64,000 nt of DNA, taken from Denticeps clupeoides. Taxonomy: Eukaryota > Chordata > Actinopteri > Clupeiformes > Denticipitidae. Position 1 is the first letter of the stretch. Each line of letters begins with the position of its first letter. The stretch lies in NCBI RefSeq assembly GCF_900700375.1, contig NC_041717.1, positions 19,544,090-19,608,089 of the forward strand. The letters run 5' to 3'. Of this stretch, positions 43,287-54,789 are shown piece by piece. Below the pieces are notes generated by a model. The model was not told the DNA's origin. It was given only the letters and a program-made list of their open reading frames with translations, and did no database searches. The position numbers and the translations under genes are program-made.

Positions 43287-44954
43287 CGTCGCGCAAGGTA
43301 ATTACAGTACAAACGTCAAAAATTGGTTTCCGATTTCTTACCGGATTCCGGTGTGTCTATAAGAATACTTATTTTAGTTTTACATTAATGAGAAAAAGTT
43401 ATGATAATAATGATAAATAAACTTAAAGGAAATGTCATTTAAAACCTAAACAGTTCGTATATTCTTTTGGCGCTTTTAAAATCAGCCTTCGATTATTGAT
43501 AAAAACGTACAGTCAGAAACAGGAAAGAAAAAGTCGAGGGACGGAGACTCCGCGACGGCAACAGTACGACCCGTTTCGACCGAGGCCCGCCCCAAACCCG
43601 TGTTCTGCACGTTGATTGGCCAAGAGCGCCGAGTCAGACACGTCAATCATTCGAGCGTCCACCCACGAGAATTTAAAAGTCCAGCGTACGCAGGACGGGC
43701 GACTCTGATTGGACGAGAGGCCGCGCCGTCGCTCGGAGGATAAACACGGGGCGGCCAATAGGAACGCGCGCTCCGGTTTGAGTTCTGCACGCCGAGTTCA
43801 CGATCCGAATTAGACGCAGAAACGACAAATGACAACTAATTACATTTTATATAAATCATATGGATATTTTCACGAAAAATGTATATATGTTTTTTAATTA
43901 ACTGAATTTATTTTGGAGTGGATTAGTGGGATCTCGGCCTGACTGTGTACACAAGACGAAGATTTATGGAAGTTGCTGTGAAATTACAGTTCTTTACAGC
44001 GGCTGAATGAAGAACAAGCCCCTGCAAATAATATTTTTAAAAACAGAATGTCCCCCATGCGTGTTCGGTCCTTCGCATGGTCTCAAAGTGCATTATCAAT
44101 TACGATCCAATGGTGTCGCCATTTTTAATACTGAAAGAAGGGAAAAAAAGAACAACAAAACGCCTGTTTCGCGACAAGGTTTCTTTAGGGCAGCGAACAG
44201 GCGGGATGTGCCCGCGGGCGGCTGCTTAAAGGCGCTGTTTACCGGCGATTGAGATGTAGATATCTTTCCTGGGCTCCGCCTCTTCTCTCCTGGCCGCCGA
44301 GCGCGGCCGTTTCCGCGACTCCGGCCGCCTCCGCTCGCATTTGCGCTTCATGTCGCCTCACGGGTGCATCGCCCGAGGCGGAGCGTTCGCGTCCTCGCAC
44401 ATGTCTTCGTTTTGGCCCTATTCTATTCTATTTTATTTTAAATATGAAACGGCAGCCGATCTCCCCGCGCTTTCGTTCCAGGCGAGGCAGATTTTCACAG
44501 CCATGGCAACTTGCGCGGCCACAGCGGGGCTTTCTGTTGTTGCCAGGGATTCGGAATTTATCACAACATTACACGCCTCACACTATTACTCGACCAAAGC
44601 TCCAACGATTGCGACTGTGTATGCGAAATTCAACAGACAGTCGATATAGGGCATATTTGATAATGACACTGGAAAAAAGGATTCGAAATAACTTTTTTTT
44701 TTCCTACGTTTGGACAGAAATTCAACGGTACTGGCAACCTCGCTTCTTTCTCCTCCAGTTGACGTCGCAAAACGGGCCACGGTTCTGAAGGTCTGAAGGC
44801 CTTCTGAAGCCCGGATCACAGCAGAGAAGTTCAGCTGAAGAGAATTCGACATCCCAGCAAATAAACCAACTCAATTAAAAAAGAACAGTTCATTTTACAG
44901 TTGGAGCAGAATTATTCTGCTAGAGGCTTGTCCAGGAACAGATTAGATTAATTG
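43287..44954. other. cdc14b promoter side and intergenic sequence
   Basis: A GC-rich patch at about 43540-43820 upstream of cdc14b is the likely promoter. A second GC-rich stretch at about 44180-44420 has no recognisable gene. The rest is unremarkable. Confidence 0.4.
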
Positions 44955-45092
44955 GCTGCCATGACATGCGCCCGGGGAGCAGCGTGTGGGGACGGTACTT
45001 TGCTCAGTGGCACCTTGGCGGATCGGGATTCGAACCGGCAACCTTCTGATTACGGGGCAGCTTCCTTAACTGCTAGGCCACCACTGCCCCAT
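44955..45092 (-). mobile_element. SINE-1, 3' truncated
   Basis: Family core and complete tRNA-like head (GGATTCGAACCGGCAACC, inverted). Confidence 0.85.
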
Positions 45093-45307
45093 CTTGGATC
45101 CAACTTTTGTTTTTTTCAATAGGAAGAGGGTCATGTGACACATCAAATTTATTGGTAATTTCACAAGAAAAACTATGGTGTGCTTGGTTTCTTTCATGAG
45201 TTATGTACAAGTTTCTGACCACTTACAAAATGTGTTCAATGTCACCAACCATTCCCATTTTATTAAGGTGTATCCATATAAATGGCCCACCCTGTACTTC
45301 CTTTTTC

Positions 45308-45389
45308 TGCTGTGAGCAGGGTTCAGACCTGCACAGGGGGACCCCATTGGATTTCGAGTCCAACGCCTTAACCACTCAGCCATAGCAGC
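45308..45389 (-). tRNA. tRNA-Ser(CGA)-like copy, probably decayed
   Basis: On the minus strand it has A-box TGGCTGAGTGGTTAAGGC, anticodon arm TTGGA-CTCGAAA-TCCAA (anticodon CGA), a long class II variable arm and T-stem GCAGG/CCTGC. The acceptor has two mismatches (5-68, 6-67), and the T-loop reads TCTGAAC instead of TTCGAAT. No T-run terminator follows closely. Probably a recent pseudogene. Confidence 0.65.
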
Positions 45390-45392
45390 TGA

Positions 45393-46157
45393 GAGAATTA
45401 CAAATGTCAGATATTTCGGTGAATGGTACATAAAAGCAGAATTTTACTTTGCACTGTATGTTTCTTATTTAGCAGACTCACTCCCTTTCAGTAACCACTG
45501 TGCATGTCTCTGGATGCAAACTCAGAAAAACACAGAAAAAAGCCAAAACCCAGATTCAAACCCCTCCAGCCCTAGAGGTATGAGACCACAGTGCTGTCTT
45601 GAACTTGCATGCAAGCAATGCTCAATGTTGCACATACCATTCTGGATTAGGCTATTATATGATGAAGTCTCACTGAGAACATAACGTTTAATACGTTTTT
45701 TTTCAGTCTGCATGTTGCATAATTGCACAAATATCTGCAAACTAGTAATGAAATTTACATGAAATGAACAATGAGGAAAGACATCACAGAACATTTACAT
45801 TTGTGGTATTTGGCAGAAATATATCCAGAGCGACTTACAACGTGCTTACAGGCTACCATCAATGAATTTACATTTGTTTTAAAACCAGTCCCTTTTTGCA
45901 GATAAGGTGTCGGCCTGGTCCAACGTGTGGGTCTTTCTTCTAATCACGACCAGTTCCTTTTGACTTTGCAGAAATTGCATCATCATCTAACATGAAAATA
46001 TCCATTGAAGGAAGGTATGGAAAGTGTCGGCCTTGTAAACGTCCATGCATAGCAACTTGAATGTGTTTTAACATGTGAAATGTGGCAACTTCATATTTAC
46101 ATTGGCCTTTTGATGCCTTTATACTTGTTTGGTCAACTGGGCTGACCCAGGTCAACT
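45393..46157. other. Intergenic, with a SINE-2 tail fragment
   Basis: A SINE-2 tail piece (minus) is recognisable at about 45792-45862. No gene is seen. Confidence 0.4.
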
Positions 46158-48074
46158 TCAAATATCAAAGATCTTTGATCGACCGCTGAAGTCCAGCATT
46201 TTCAGTCCTGCCAGCTGCAGAAGCCAGTTAATGGGCATGTGGTCCAATCGATTCATGTCAAAATGTGCAAAGTGGACTTCTGGACCTGGAAATGAGGCGA
46301 AAGGTCGCGCTGAGCAAGATTATAGTAATGAATGAACCATGGAACTCTAATGAGAAAAAAATGGATTGACTGGACTAGAAACAGCCCCCCCAGTTTGAGA
46401 GAACCCTGAAGCTTTTAACCTGGTCCCATGACGAGTGCTCCCCCCTGCTGCAGAGGGTCTCCTTGGAAATCAAACATGGGGCTTCTCATGGCACGCCACA
46501 TGCTCCTGATGTTGCCCATCAGCAGGCTGGACTTCACGTGAGGACTTTTAGATGCTGAAAGCACATGGACACACGACCCATATTCTTCATTGGAAGTCTC
46601 TTGCACTTACTAAACAACGCTGGGGCAACTCCTTTATGTATTTGACTTACATTTTAAATGTTTATGGAGTGTCCGTTAACACAACTTGCTTACCTGACTC
46701 AAGGAATGTTTCTCCTCGCCTCATGCCCAGGATTTTGTAGATGCTTCTATCAGGATCCACATATATTTCATGGGGATACCCTGTCAGTGAACAGAAAGAC
46801 TACGGCAAATACAAACAATGCTGACTGCTGACAGAAACGCATAGGTACTGTAGGCAGTAGCAACATATGAAGTTCAGAAAATGCTGAGCTTACCTCGATG
46901 TGGTGGTATGAGGATTGACCTATGACAACCAGTCTGACCTCAGACTCCTGCAAAATAATTATAAAAAATGCACTAAAAAAAACAGGTGTAAATAGGCTCT
47001 ATGTAAAATAGCCAGTACAATGCTAGAATATTTATTGTCAGATGCCTTGAGTCCTCACCAGCAGGTCTTCCCGTGGGACTTTGCTCAAATCCTCAACATA
47101 CTCTTTGCAGGTGTAGCACAAGAAATGCTGCAGGATATAAAATAATCTATGTGTCCAGTTACGCTTATTATTAACCGTTGCCATGGTCAGACTAATTATT
47201 TCAGATTCATGTGTCTTAAGATAAGATAATATAAACCTTTATTAGTCCCACAAGTGGGAAATTGCATTTGTCATGGCAGAAAGTGGATAGAACAAAGGAA
47301 ATAGCAGCAAAAAATAAATATGTATATGTATTTATCTACACAATGTACAATCGGTATCTACACTTCATGGATCACGGAACCTATTGTTTCTACTTGAGGG
47401 GACAGCACATAAATTGACTAACTATAACTGCTTGTAATAAAAAGAAAATAGTTGTATGTATGTTTAAAGGTATATGTGTGTGTGTGTGTGTATATGTGTG
47501 TGAGTGTATATATGTATGTATGTGGTATGTTTTATATAGGTTTATCATTCTTATGTTGTGGGCTCTAAATGAGAACTACAACAGGACCTGAAAAAAACAA
47601 AAAAAAACACTGTAAACCCCGCCTCCTCTATCCCGACCAATCAGATTCCTCGGAATGACGTCACGTGTGCATTACTCTTTTAAACGTGATTTGAGGAGTT
47701 TCCTTTTTGTGTTTGTTCGCTATCCGTTTTCGTGTGAACGCACGCCAATAAAGTGTGAAACGGTGCTGTGTATGTGTTTTTGGTGCAGCTAACGACACCA
47801 AATGAGAGAGTTTATTAAACTGGCTTTCTTTTGTTACCACTGTGAGCTGGGTTTCTTTAATGGGAAAAAAGTAAAGTACAAGAAGCGTCCTTACCCTAAC
47901 GAATACAACGATGGACTTACTGCCTTCATACAAACTCTTGAAAGGAACCGCGTTCCCCTGCCGGTCCTGAACTAAACACCCTTCCACGTCGGATACTTTA
48001 AAGCGGACCGGGGGTCGCCGGATGGCCTGCTGCTGACGGGAGATCTGTGTCGTTACGGGCGCCTCCGAGGCCAT
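46158..48074 (-). CDS. prxl2c: Peroxiredoxin-like 2C (AAED1)
   Basis: Six exons on the minus strand: 48074-47895, 47127-47059, 46947-46894, 46799-46694, 46554-46420, 46285-46158. They give 672 nt, 223 residues, close to the human length. Landmarks are VPFKSLYEGSKSIVVFVR, HFLCYTCKEYVEDL with a CxxC pair (C64, C67), LVVIGQSSYHHIE, GYPHEIYVDPDRSIYKILGM, MFDFQGDPLQQGGALVMGPG and HFAHFDMNRLDHMPIN. This is the AhpC/TSA-antioxidant-enzyme-containing, thioredoxin-fold family. A redox role is inferred from the fold and CxxC; reports tie the human protein to glycolysis through signalling. It sits next to cdc14b as in human. Its 5' end faces fbxl17 across a GC-rich region. Confidence 0.92.
47205..47560. 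repeat. Dispersed repeat in prxl2c intron 1
   Basis: It contains TTTATTAGTCCCACAAGTGG, a phrase common to a fish repeat, followed by a GTGTGTA/TATG-rich tract. Class unassigned. Confidence 0.5.
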
Positions 48075-48699
48075 TTCTCCAGACTCTGGCCCAGACCAGG
48101 CTATTTATGGAATGTTTTTCCCCACACACACACACTCCAACACGCCCATGTTCCTGCTGGGTCCTGCCAAGGAAGAAGAAACTTGGGAGCCGCCACTGAA
48201 CACTCGGAACTGGGTCGGTTTCCTGTTCATCGATCAAGCCTAGTCCTAAACTGAAATACGTTTCCGACTGGAGAATTTCATTAAAATGATATTTTAGCCT
48301 ATCACTAGGCTTAATCCATGAACTGGTAAACGACATATTGTTTTCAACTTTTCTCAGTATCGAACTCTCCGAACTTCGAATTCTGTAAACGTTACCATTG
48401 CATGGTATGTTAAGTCATGTCAGCAGCGTATGGCTTTGTGAGGAGTGGAAAAAACACGAGGTAAACCGTGTTGCCAGATGACATTATTAACTGTGCCATT
48501 TTCAAAAAACATTTGCAAAGACCAGTGTTGGCTTTTGTATTAGATGTTTACAGGGATTTTGTGTTGAGGATTGGGAGAGTGTTAAGCACATCCCAGAGGG
48601 TGATGGTCGCACGTCTCGAAGGTAGTGAGCTTGAACCCGCGTTTTGGCCACTTCTCACACACAAATAAACGGATTTTCACATTTTATACAACGGGACGA

Positions 48700-49480
48700 A
48701 TGTGACAGCGTGTCTAGCCCATGAAGGGCATCCGACGTAAAACGTTTGCTGGGTAAATTGTGCGGGCAGCCAAGCCGACTGATGCGCCGTGGCGACCCCT
48801 AACGGCAGTCGAAGGAAGGAGGAGAAGGAAACCCGATTTCGCCTACGATTATCGAACCTGGCAACAACACGTCCCCGGAACAGACAGAGCATTCGTCCAA
48901 TAGCGAGACAGCCAACCTGACCGCTCATTGGCCCTCGCCGAGGGGGGCGGGAGCCTCCCCCCGTTTCCCACACACCCCGGAAGTAACGGCTGTCTGCGGA
49001 GGAAAGTGTTTTATGTTTTCCTGCCGAGTTCGCCTGCTCCAGGGTCGCGGTGCGACGCTCGCTGCCTGCGCGCCGCGCGTAGACTATGACGGCGCCGTGG
49101 AGAGGCGGCCTGCACCGCGCGAACTGGTGAGGTGCTGGTCGGCGAGGCAGCTTTTTTTTTTTTTTATCCCGCCGTAGCCGCGCCGCTAGCGCCAGCGGAC
49201 CCGGGCGGCCACTTTCCAGAGTTCGTCCCCCCCTTCCGAGACGCGACTGCGAGATTCGAAATTCCCGGCGAGCGCCCGTCAACTCCGGCGCACTCGTAAA
49301 ACACACGCCTTCCGTCCAGTTCGCCTGCTCCCGGCAAAGACGCCGGAACAAATCAGTGGCAGGAGCCGGGGCGCCTCCAGTCAGGTCGAGGACGGCGGAC
49401 CCGCAACAACTCCCCTGCGGGGGACGTGCTGTGGATTTTATTATAAGACGGTCCGACACGTGGATCTTATTATAAGACGG
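48700..49480. promoter_or_regulatory. GC-rich island between prxl2c and fbxl17
   Basis: Dense CpG sequence upstream of fbxl17 and about 0.6 kb from the prxl2c start. A possible non-coding first exon of fbxl17 ends near 49127 at CTG|GTGAGG, which fits because the fbxl17 coding exon starts at an acceptor (50496). The exact start site cannot be read. Confidence 0.5.
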
Positions 49481-49485
49481 TCCGA
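49429..49485 (+). repeat. Short direct duplication
   Basis: TTATTATAAGACGGTCCGA occurs twice, about 25 bp apart, at the edge of the GC-rich island. Confidence 0.8.
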
Positions 49486-49701
49486 ACTGTCAGTCTGGCC
49501 GTGTCATGTGAAACCCAACGCCCGCGGTCCTGTTATAGTTCCCCCGAGCTGATCCCGACGACTGACGTTCTATTATTAATCTGCAAATCCGTGTGTGGTG
49601 TGCGTTACGAAAGATGGCCCTGTTGCAGCGAATGGGACACATGCGCCACTAGTCCCCTGGTTATAATGTTATTATAAGTCTGTGAAGAAGTCTGTGTGAG
49701 T

Positions 49702-49846
49702 TTGTCTGAAAGTTGAGTCATGGCAACTGGACTTTCTTTCTTTAACGTAGAGAACACAGAGATTGACAAAGTTCTGTGGATGCAGAATGAAATGTCTCTA
49801 CGTTAAAGAAAGAAAGTCCAGTTTCCACGACTCAACTTTCAGACAA
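49702..49846. repeat. Near-perfect inverted repeat, 52-bp arms
   Basis: Arms 49702-49753 and 49795-49846 match at 50 of 52 positions around a 41-nt loop. The transcript of either strand would form a long hairpin. No target duplication is evident. It could be a small foldback MITE or a hairpin-RNA locus. Confidence 0.85.
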
Positions 49847-50210
49847 CGTTGTTATGTACTGTGCACGATACGTTGCTGCTGTTGAAAATTTTGTCATTCG
49901 GGATCATTCTTCTCCCCTTTAAGCATTAAAAATTGTACACAGAGGGACGTCACGATCGTATCATGCACAGCTCTCCGGCAAAATGCCAGGATGCTGTGTG
50001 ATTTTCTGTGTGTGATTAGAGAATGGGTTCGAACTACAACTATAAATATGTCGCCCTGATCATGGATGTGTGGGAAAAACAGCGATGAGAACTGTGCTTA
50101 AAAAAAACATGTACTAAAACGTCTCGCCAGTTTAGTCGGCGTATTCCGTATCAAAACCAATATAATCACTATATTACTATATGTTATAACGTGGGATCAT
50201 AAGTGTACGT

Positions 50211-50447
50211 TAAGTGATTGTCACTTGTGATACACAGCACACGGTGCACACAGTGAAATTTGTCCTCTACATTTAACCCATCACCCTTGGTGAGCAGTGG
50301 GCAACCATGAAGGGCGCCCGGGGAGCAGTGTGTGGGGACGGTGCTTTGCTCAGTGGCACCTCAGTGGCACCTTGGTGGATCGGGATTCGAACCGGCAACC
50401 TTCTGATTACGGGGCCGCTTCCTTAACCGCTAGGCCACCACTGCCCC
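50211..50447 (-). mobile_element. Full-length SINE-1
   Basis: Complete family sequence with head, about 50 bp upstream of the fbxl17 coding-exon acceptor. Confidence 0.9.
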
Positions 50448-50516
50448 CGTAGTCTGGATCTGGCTGTACTAATTTCTTCCGTGTTCTTTTTGCCAGAGTC
50501 ACCGCGAATCATCTAT

Positions 50517-53500
50517 ATGGGCCATCTTCTCTCCAAAAATGGTTACCGCCTGAAGAAGCGAACTCGGAAGCTCCGCAAGAAGAAGAAGAAGAGGAACTGC
50601 TTCCTGCAGGGGCCCTGCATGCTCTGCTTCATCGTCCACGGCAACAGCGGTAGCCTCGACGACGACCCTTTCGAGAGCAGCAGCAGCGCTGCCATCGCCG
50701 CCACGTCCAAACTCGCCGAGTGCTACGCGTCCTCGCTGGCGTCCCCGGAGGACTGCGCCAGGTTCCTGCTGCCGTCACGCGCCGACCTCGCCTTGTGGGA
50801 GAGCCAGACCCGAGTCCTCCTGTCCGCCGTGCCGCCGCGGCTCATCGCGCCGCCTGCCTCGGCCTCGTCGCTCTTCCGCTCCACGGCCCCGCCCTGCGCG
50901 GCCGCAGCCTTCGCCGAGATGGTGTGCAAGCGCAAGTGCGCCGAGCTGCAGCGCTGCTCGCCCTGCAAGCAGCCCCGCTGCACCTTCCCCGACGCCGCGG
51001 CCACAACTGACAATGGAGGGGGGGGCGAAGGGCCAGGGGCCCCGCCCGCCGACGGCGCCACCCAGCGCCTGCTTCCTCTCTGCACCGTGCCTTCCTCCAT
51101 GCTGCCGTCCTCCTCGTCCTCGTCTCTGGAGGACGACAGCTTCGGGCCGGGACAGCAGGCAGGCTGTGGCGAGGGTGTAATAGGCACGGGCAGCGCCGCG
51201 GCGACAAGCTCCGCCTCCGTCTGCCAGAACCACGCCCACAGCGTTCAGCAGGACGAATGCCAGCGGCCCTCGGAGGTGACTGACAGCTCCAGCGTCAACC
51301 ACCTGCCCTCCTCCATTCTGCTGAAGGTGAGGGGCTGCTGACACCGGATCTGAACTCGGCCTCGTGGAGCAATGACATGGCTGTGAGGGAACTACCGGGG
51401 GGGTCCACACCAGTATAGTTATTCTTATTTATAATATGAACGTTAAGAGTTGACCGCATGTCGGGTTTTCGCCCGTCCAGATCTTCTCCCACCTCTCCGT
51501 GAAGGAGCGCTGCCTCTGCGCCTCGCTGGTCTGCAAGTACTGGCGGGACCTGTGCTTAGACTTCCAGTTATGGAAACAGATCGACCTCAGTGGCCTCCAG
51601 CAGGTGAGTAGCCTTCGTGTTCTCGCCCTCGCACGGGGCCCGCGGCATCACATAGGCCAATAGATGTGTGGTCAGGCATTGTGGCTTTAATTGTCCACAA
51701 AATAAAGATCTTATGCAGCCCACGGTTGCTTAACTTTACTTCAGATTTTGGAATTAAGAAAGGTAGAAGAAATGTATTTTTTTTAGTACATTTACAGTAT
51801 TTACCAGACGCCCTTATCCAGAGCGACTTACATTCAGTAGTGACAGGGACAGTCCCCCCCTAGAGACACGCAGGGTTAAGTGTCTTGCTCAGGGACACAA
51901 TGGTAGTAAGTGGGATTTTTTTTTTTTTTTTTTTTTGCAAATTTTGCAAAAATTATACTGATATTTAACTGTGAAATAATTGTCAATTATCATAAAAAAA
52001 AAAAAAGCCCCAAATCACTAGCCGAACGTCTCAATGGGCTTTGACAAACCCCCCTACAGTTGACACTCGCCATGCTTCGACTCATTCTGCAGAAAGGAAA
52101 AATTGATTCGGTGTTGATACGGTGAGGAGAACAGTAACGTAAGAGTAAGGATGGTGTTAATACTGGAGAGAGAACCAGTCCGTGTTTGAAGGTACTAGTC
52201 CAGCGTCATGGTCCACAGCGTATATCCACTATGACGATAAGTTAGTAAGTATGATGCCTTCAGTAAGTTTGCTTTGGTCCGAATCAATCAGTGAGTTTGC
52301 AACATTTTTGTTTGCAACTTTCTCTCTGCTGATTGGTCAGATGTATCGCCACGGGAACAACAAAAGTAAACGCAGGAAGCAGACCTGCTGTTGTGGGCTA
52401 TGTCTGTGTGAAATGTATGTGGGTTGACTTTTATTTATTATATTATATTATATTATATTACTCGCATTTACAACTTTAGGCAGAGCTCACATTTTGGAAA
52501 AGTAGCGCGGTTACGTCTTGAAAACGATATGCTGATGCACAGGAGTCAACACAAGACAACACAGGAGGTGGTGTGTATTAATCATACAGAACTGTAAAAA
52601 AAATTATTATATATTTTTTTTAATATACCCAAAATTCACTGTTCTTAAATCACGTACTAGCATTTGGTCCTGTTTTGAGACCACACCGCACCCAAGGAGG
52701 GCCATTAAAGGCGCCTTCATGTGAAATGACCCTATCTGGCCTCCCGCCCCCCGCCAGGTGAACGACGAGCTGCTGGTGAAGATCGCGTCGCGCCGGCAGC
52801 ACGTGACGGAGCTGAACCTGTCGGACTGCCGGAACGTGCAGGACCACGGCGTCTGCGCGCTGGCCTCGCACTGCCCGGGGCTGCTGAAGTACACCGCCTA
52901 CCGCTGCAAGCAGCTGAGCGACCTGTCGCTCTGCACCATCGCCACGCACTGTCCCCTCCTCGCCAAGGTCCACGTCGGCAACCAGGACAAGCTCACGGAC
53001 CACGCCCTCCGACTGGTCAGTGTTGACGCGTGGACACCCGGGCCTTTTCCTGAACCGCTCATCACTCCGCTACTGTACACTCCTCCCTGTAAAATCCCGC
53101 CTCAAATTAGCGCAATTCCAGCCAATAATCTCGTAACGATCCCATCAGCACAACCGTTCGATCAGTAAGCATCATCAAGGGAAAAATTGCACGTAACGTG
53201 TAACCACAATGGTCTAGGGTCAGGGACATAGCAAATGGGACAAAGGAGTTTATTACAAACAAATCTCCTCACTTCACACCAACACCCTCCTCGTGTCCCA
53301 AAGCAGACGCCATTTTGAGCCCCCCTATTACAGCCCATCAATCGTGACCGAAAGGGGGAGGAGTCCAATCATGGGCTGATGAGGAGCCGCCCTGCAACAT
53401 TACAGAGAGAGAGACACAAACAGGACACACACACACACACACTCCGCCACGGGACGTCACAGGTGTCAGTATTTAATATTGTGGGGGGAAAAAAAAACCT

Positions 53501-54012
53501 GCTGCATTCTCTTATACGCACGCTGGAAACGGAAAGGGCCCTAGGGGCTTCAGCAACGCGATCTTCGTAAAGAAACAGACGAATAAACGAATTTCTGCCT
53601 TTGTTCCCCTCCCTGCTCCCCTGTGACTTTCCCCTGAATATTGTTGTGCAAAGGAGGCAATTTATCACCAATTTATCTGAATGGTGGCGCAGGTCTCCCG
53701 AGCGCGGTAATGTTTGCAGGAGGTATTACGGTGAACGATCAGGGGAGGCTGAAAATCACGTCCTTCCCAAGTCCCCCCCCCCCGCTGAATGAATCCGTGT
53801 AATTACACACGCACAGAAGAGTAAATAGTAATATTGTCGGGAGTAAATATGTTCTCTTCCCCTCTGTCTCGCACACACAGCTGGGAGAGCATTGCTCGGA
53901 GCTGAAGGATATCCACCTGGGCCAGTGCTACAACATCACAGATGACGGCATGGTGGCGCTGGCGAGGGGCTGTCCCAAGCTGCAGAGGATCTACATGCAG
54001 GAGAACAAGCTG
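50517..54012 (+). CDS. fbxl17: F-box and leucine-rich repeat protein 17, 5' part
   Basis: Four coding exons: 50517-51326 (exon begins at 50497), 51481-51603, 52758-53015, 53881-54012. All are in phase 0 and encode residues 1-441; the remaining LRR exons lie beyond the window. The start is the conserved MGHLLSK. A basic stretch and CFLQGPCMLCFIVHG follow, then a low-complexity Ala/Ser region with EMVCKRK and CSPCKQPRC, then the F-box (HLPSSILLK-IFSHLSVKERC, LVCKYWRDLCLDFQLW), then LRRs (LNLSDCRNVQDHGVCALA, YTAYRCKQLSDLSL, KVHVGNQDKLTDHAL, DIHLGQCYNITDDGM, RIYMQENKL). FBXL17 is the substrate receptor of an SCF ubiquitin ligase that monitors BTB-domain dimer quality. Confidence 0.94.
51786..51912 (-). 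mobile_element. SINE-2 fragment
   Basis: An inverted tail and core piece (TATTTACCAGACGCCC, GTGTCTTGCTCAGGGACACA) in fbxl17, followed by an A/T-run. Confidence 0.85.
51955..52250 (-). repeat. R-repeat fragment in fbxl17
   Basis: CAATGGGCTTTGACAAACCC and CTACAGTTGACACTCGCC match the copy at 6.8 kb. A (TATTA)n tract lies shortly after at about 52434-52462. Confidence 0.7.
53016..53880. other. fbxl17 intron
   Basis: Contains a short (AC)n tract at about 53427-53442. No other feature is recognised. Confidence 0.5.
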
Positions 54013-54775
54013 GTAGGTGACCTTTCACCTGTTCCTGCCGGATTAAGTGGAGGCGTATAGCATCTCTGTCATGAAGCAGGAGACCCCGTAGGAGCTCACA
54101 GGGCGGGGTCAAAGCTCTGCTGAGTCCGTAGCGGAAGACTTGCCATTGATGGAAGTTTGAGGGAAGGGATTCTACGATCTGCACGACAGATCAGTCAGAT
54201 GGGCGAGTTTGGGTTTGGTGGATGCCGGGAGAACGTTACCTGCCTGACTGCATATGTGGAGGAGAGACAATGGCGTAGCAGCTTGTGCAAGACTGCGCCA
54301 GAAATGTTTAAAACTAGCGCAGGTCTGTAATACGTTTTTGTCACGTGATGCTATGTGCGTCGCTTCCACATTCCAGCACCTCCGCAGCCGTGATGATGTG
54401 CAATGGCCTCTCGTCCAACATCAGCGCCTGACCTCAAAAATGCTCTTCAGGACAAATTGACACAATTTTCCATAGAAAAGAAGGGTAGGAGGTGTTGCAG
54501 CAGATTCAACGTTTCTGAAATGCAAAGTCGTCGTGCTTTAGTACCTATAGTGTTGTTGTTTTTTCTGTTATTCAACCCCTTGCTGTCTGAAAGCTTGACT
54601 CGTTGATTGTCAGTTTTGGACTGGAGAAAAAAAAAATCTCCATCATGTTTTGTCGTGTTAATATAGGAGTGTAAAGGTTTATGAAGGACCTTGCCGATGT
54701 CCTTGTTTGCGGTGCGTGTCTGAGCTCACCCCGGGGAGCAGGCGACTGTTGAGTTTGTGTGTGTGTGTCTTTCCT

Positions 54776-54789
54776 CCACCAGGGGGCAG
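54776..54789 (+). promoter_or_regulatory. CTCF-type motif
   Basis: CCACCAGGGGGCAG is a strong match to the CTCF consensus core, in the fbxl17 intron. A weaker one, CCTGTAGAGGGCGCT, lies at 59430-59444. Binding is inferred only. Confidence 0.45.

Noticed and set aside
48677-49459. 260-codon minus-strand frame in the GC-rich island
   Set aside because: It is Arg/Ala/Gly-rich translation of a CpG island with no domain; it is better explained as promoter and UTR.
50720-51410. GC-rich open frames antisense to or in other frames of the fbxl17 first coding exon
   Set aside because: They come from GC-biased codons. Only the MGHLLSK frame has family landmarks.
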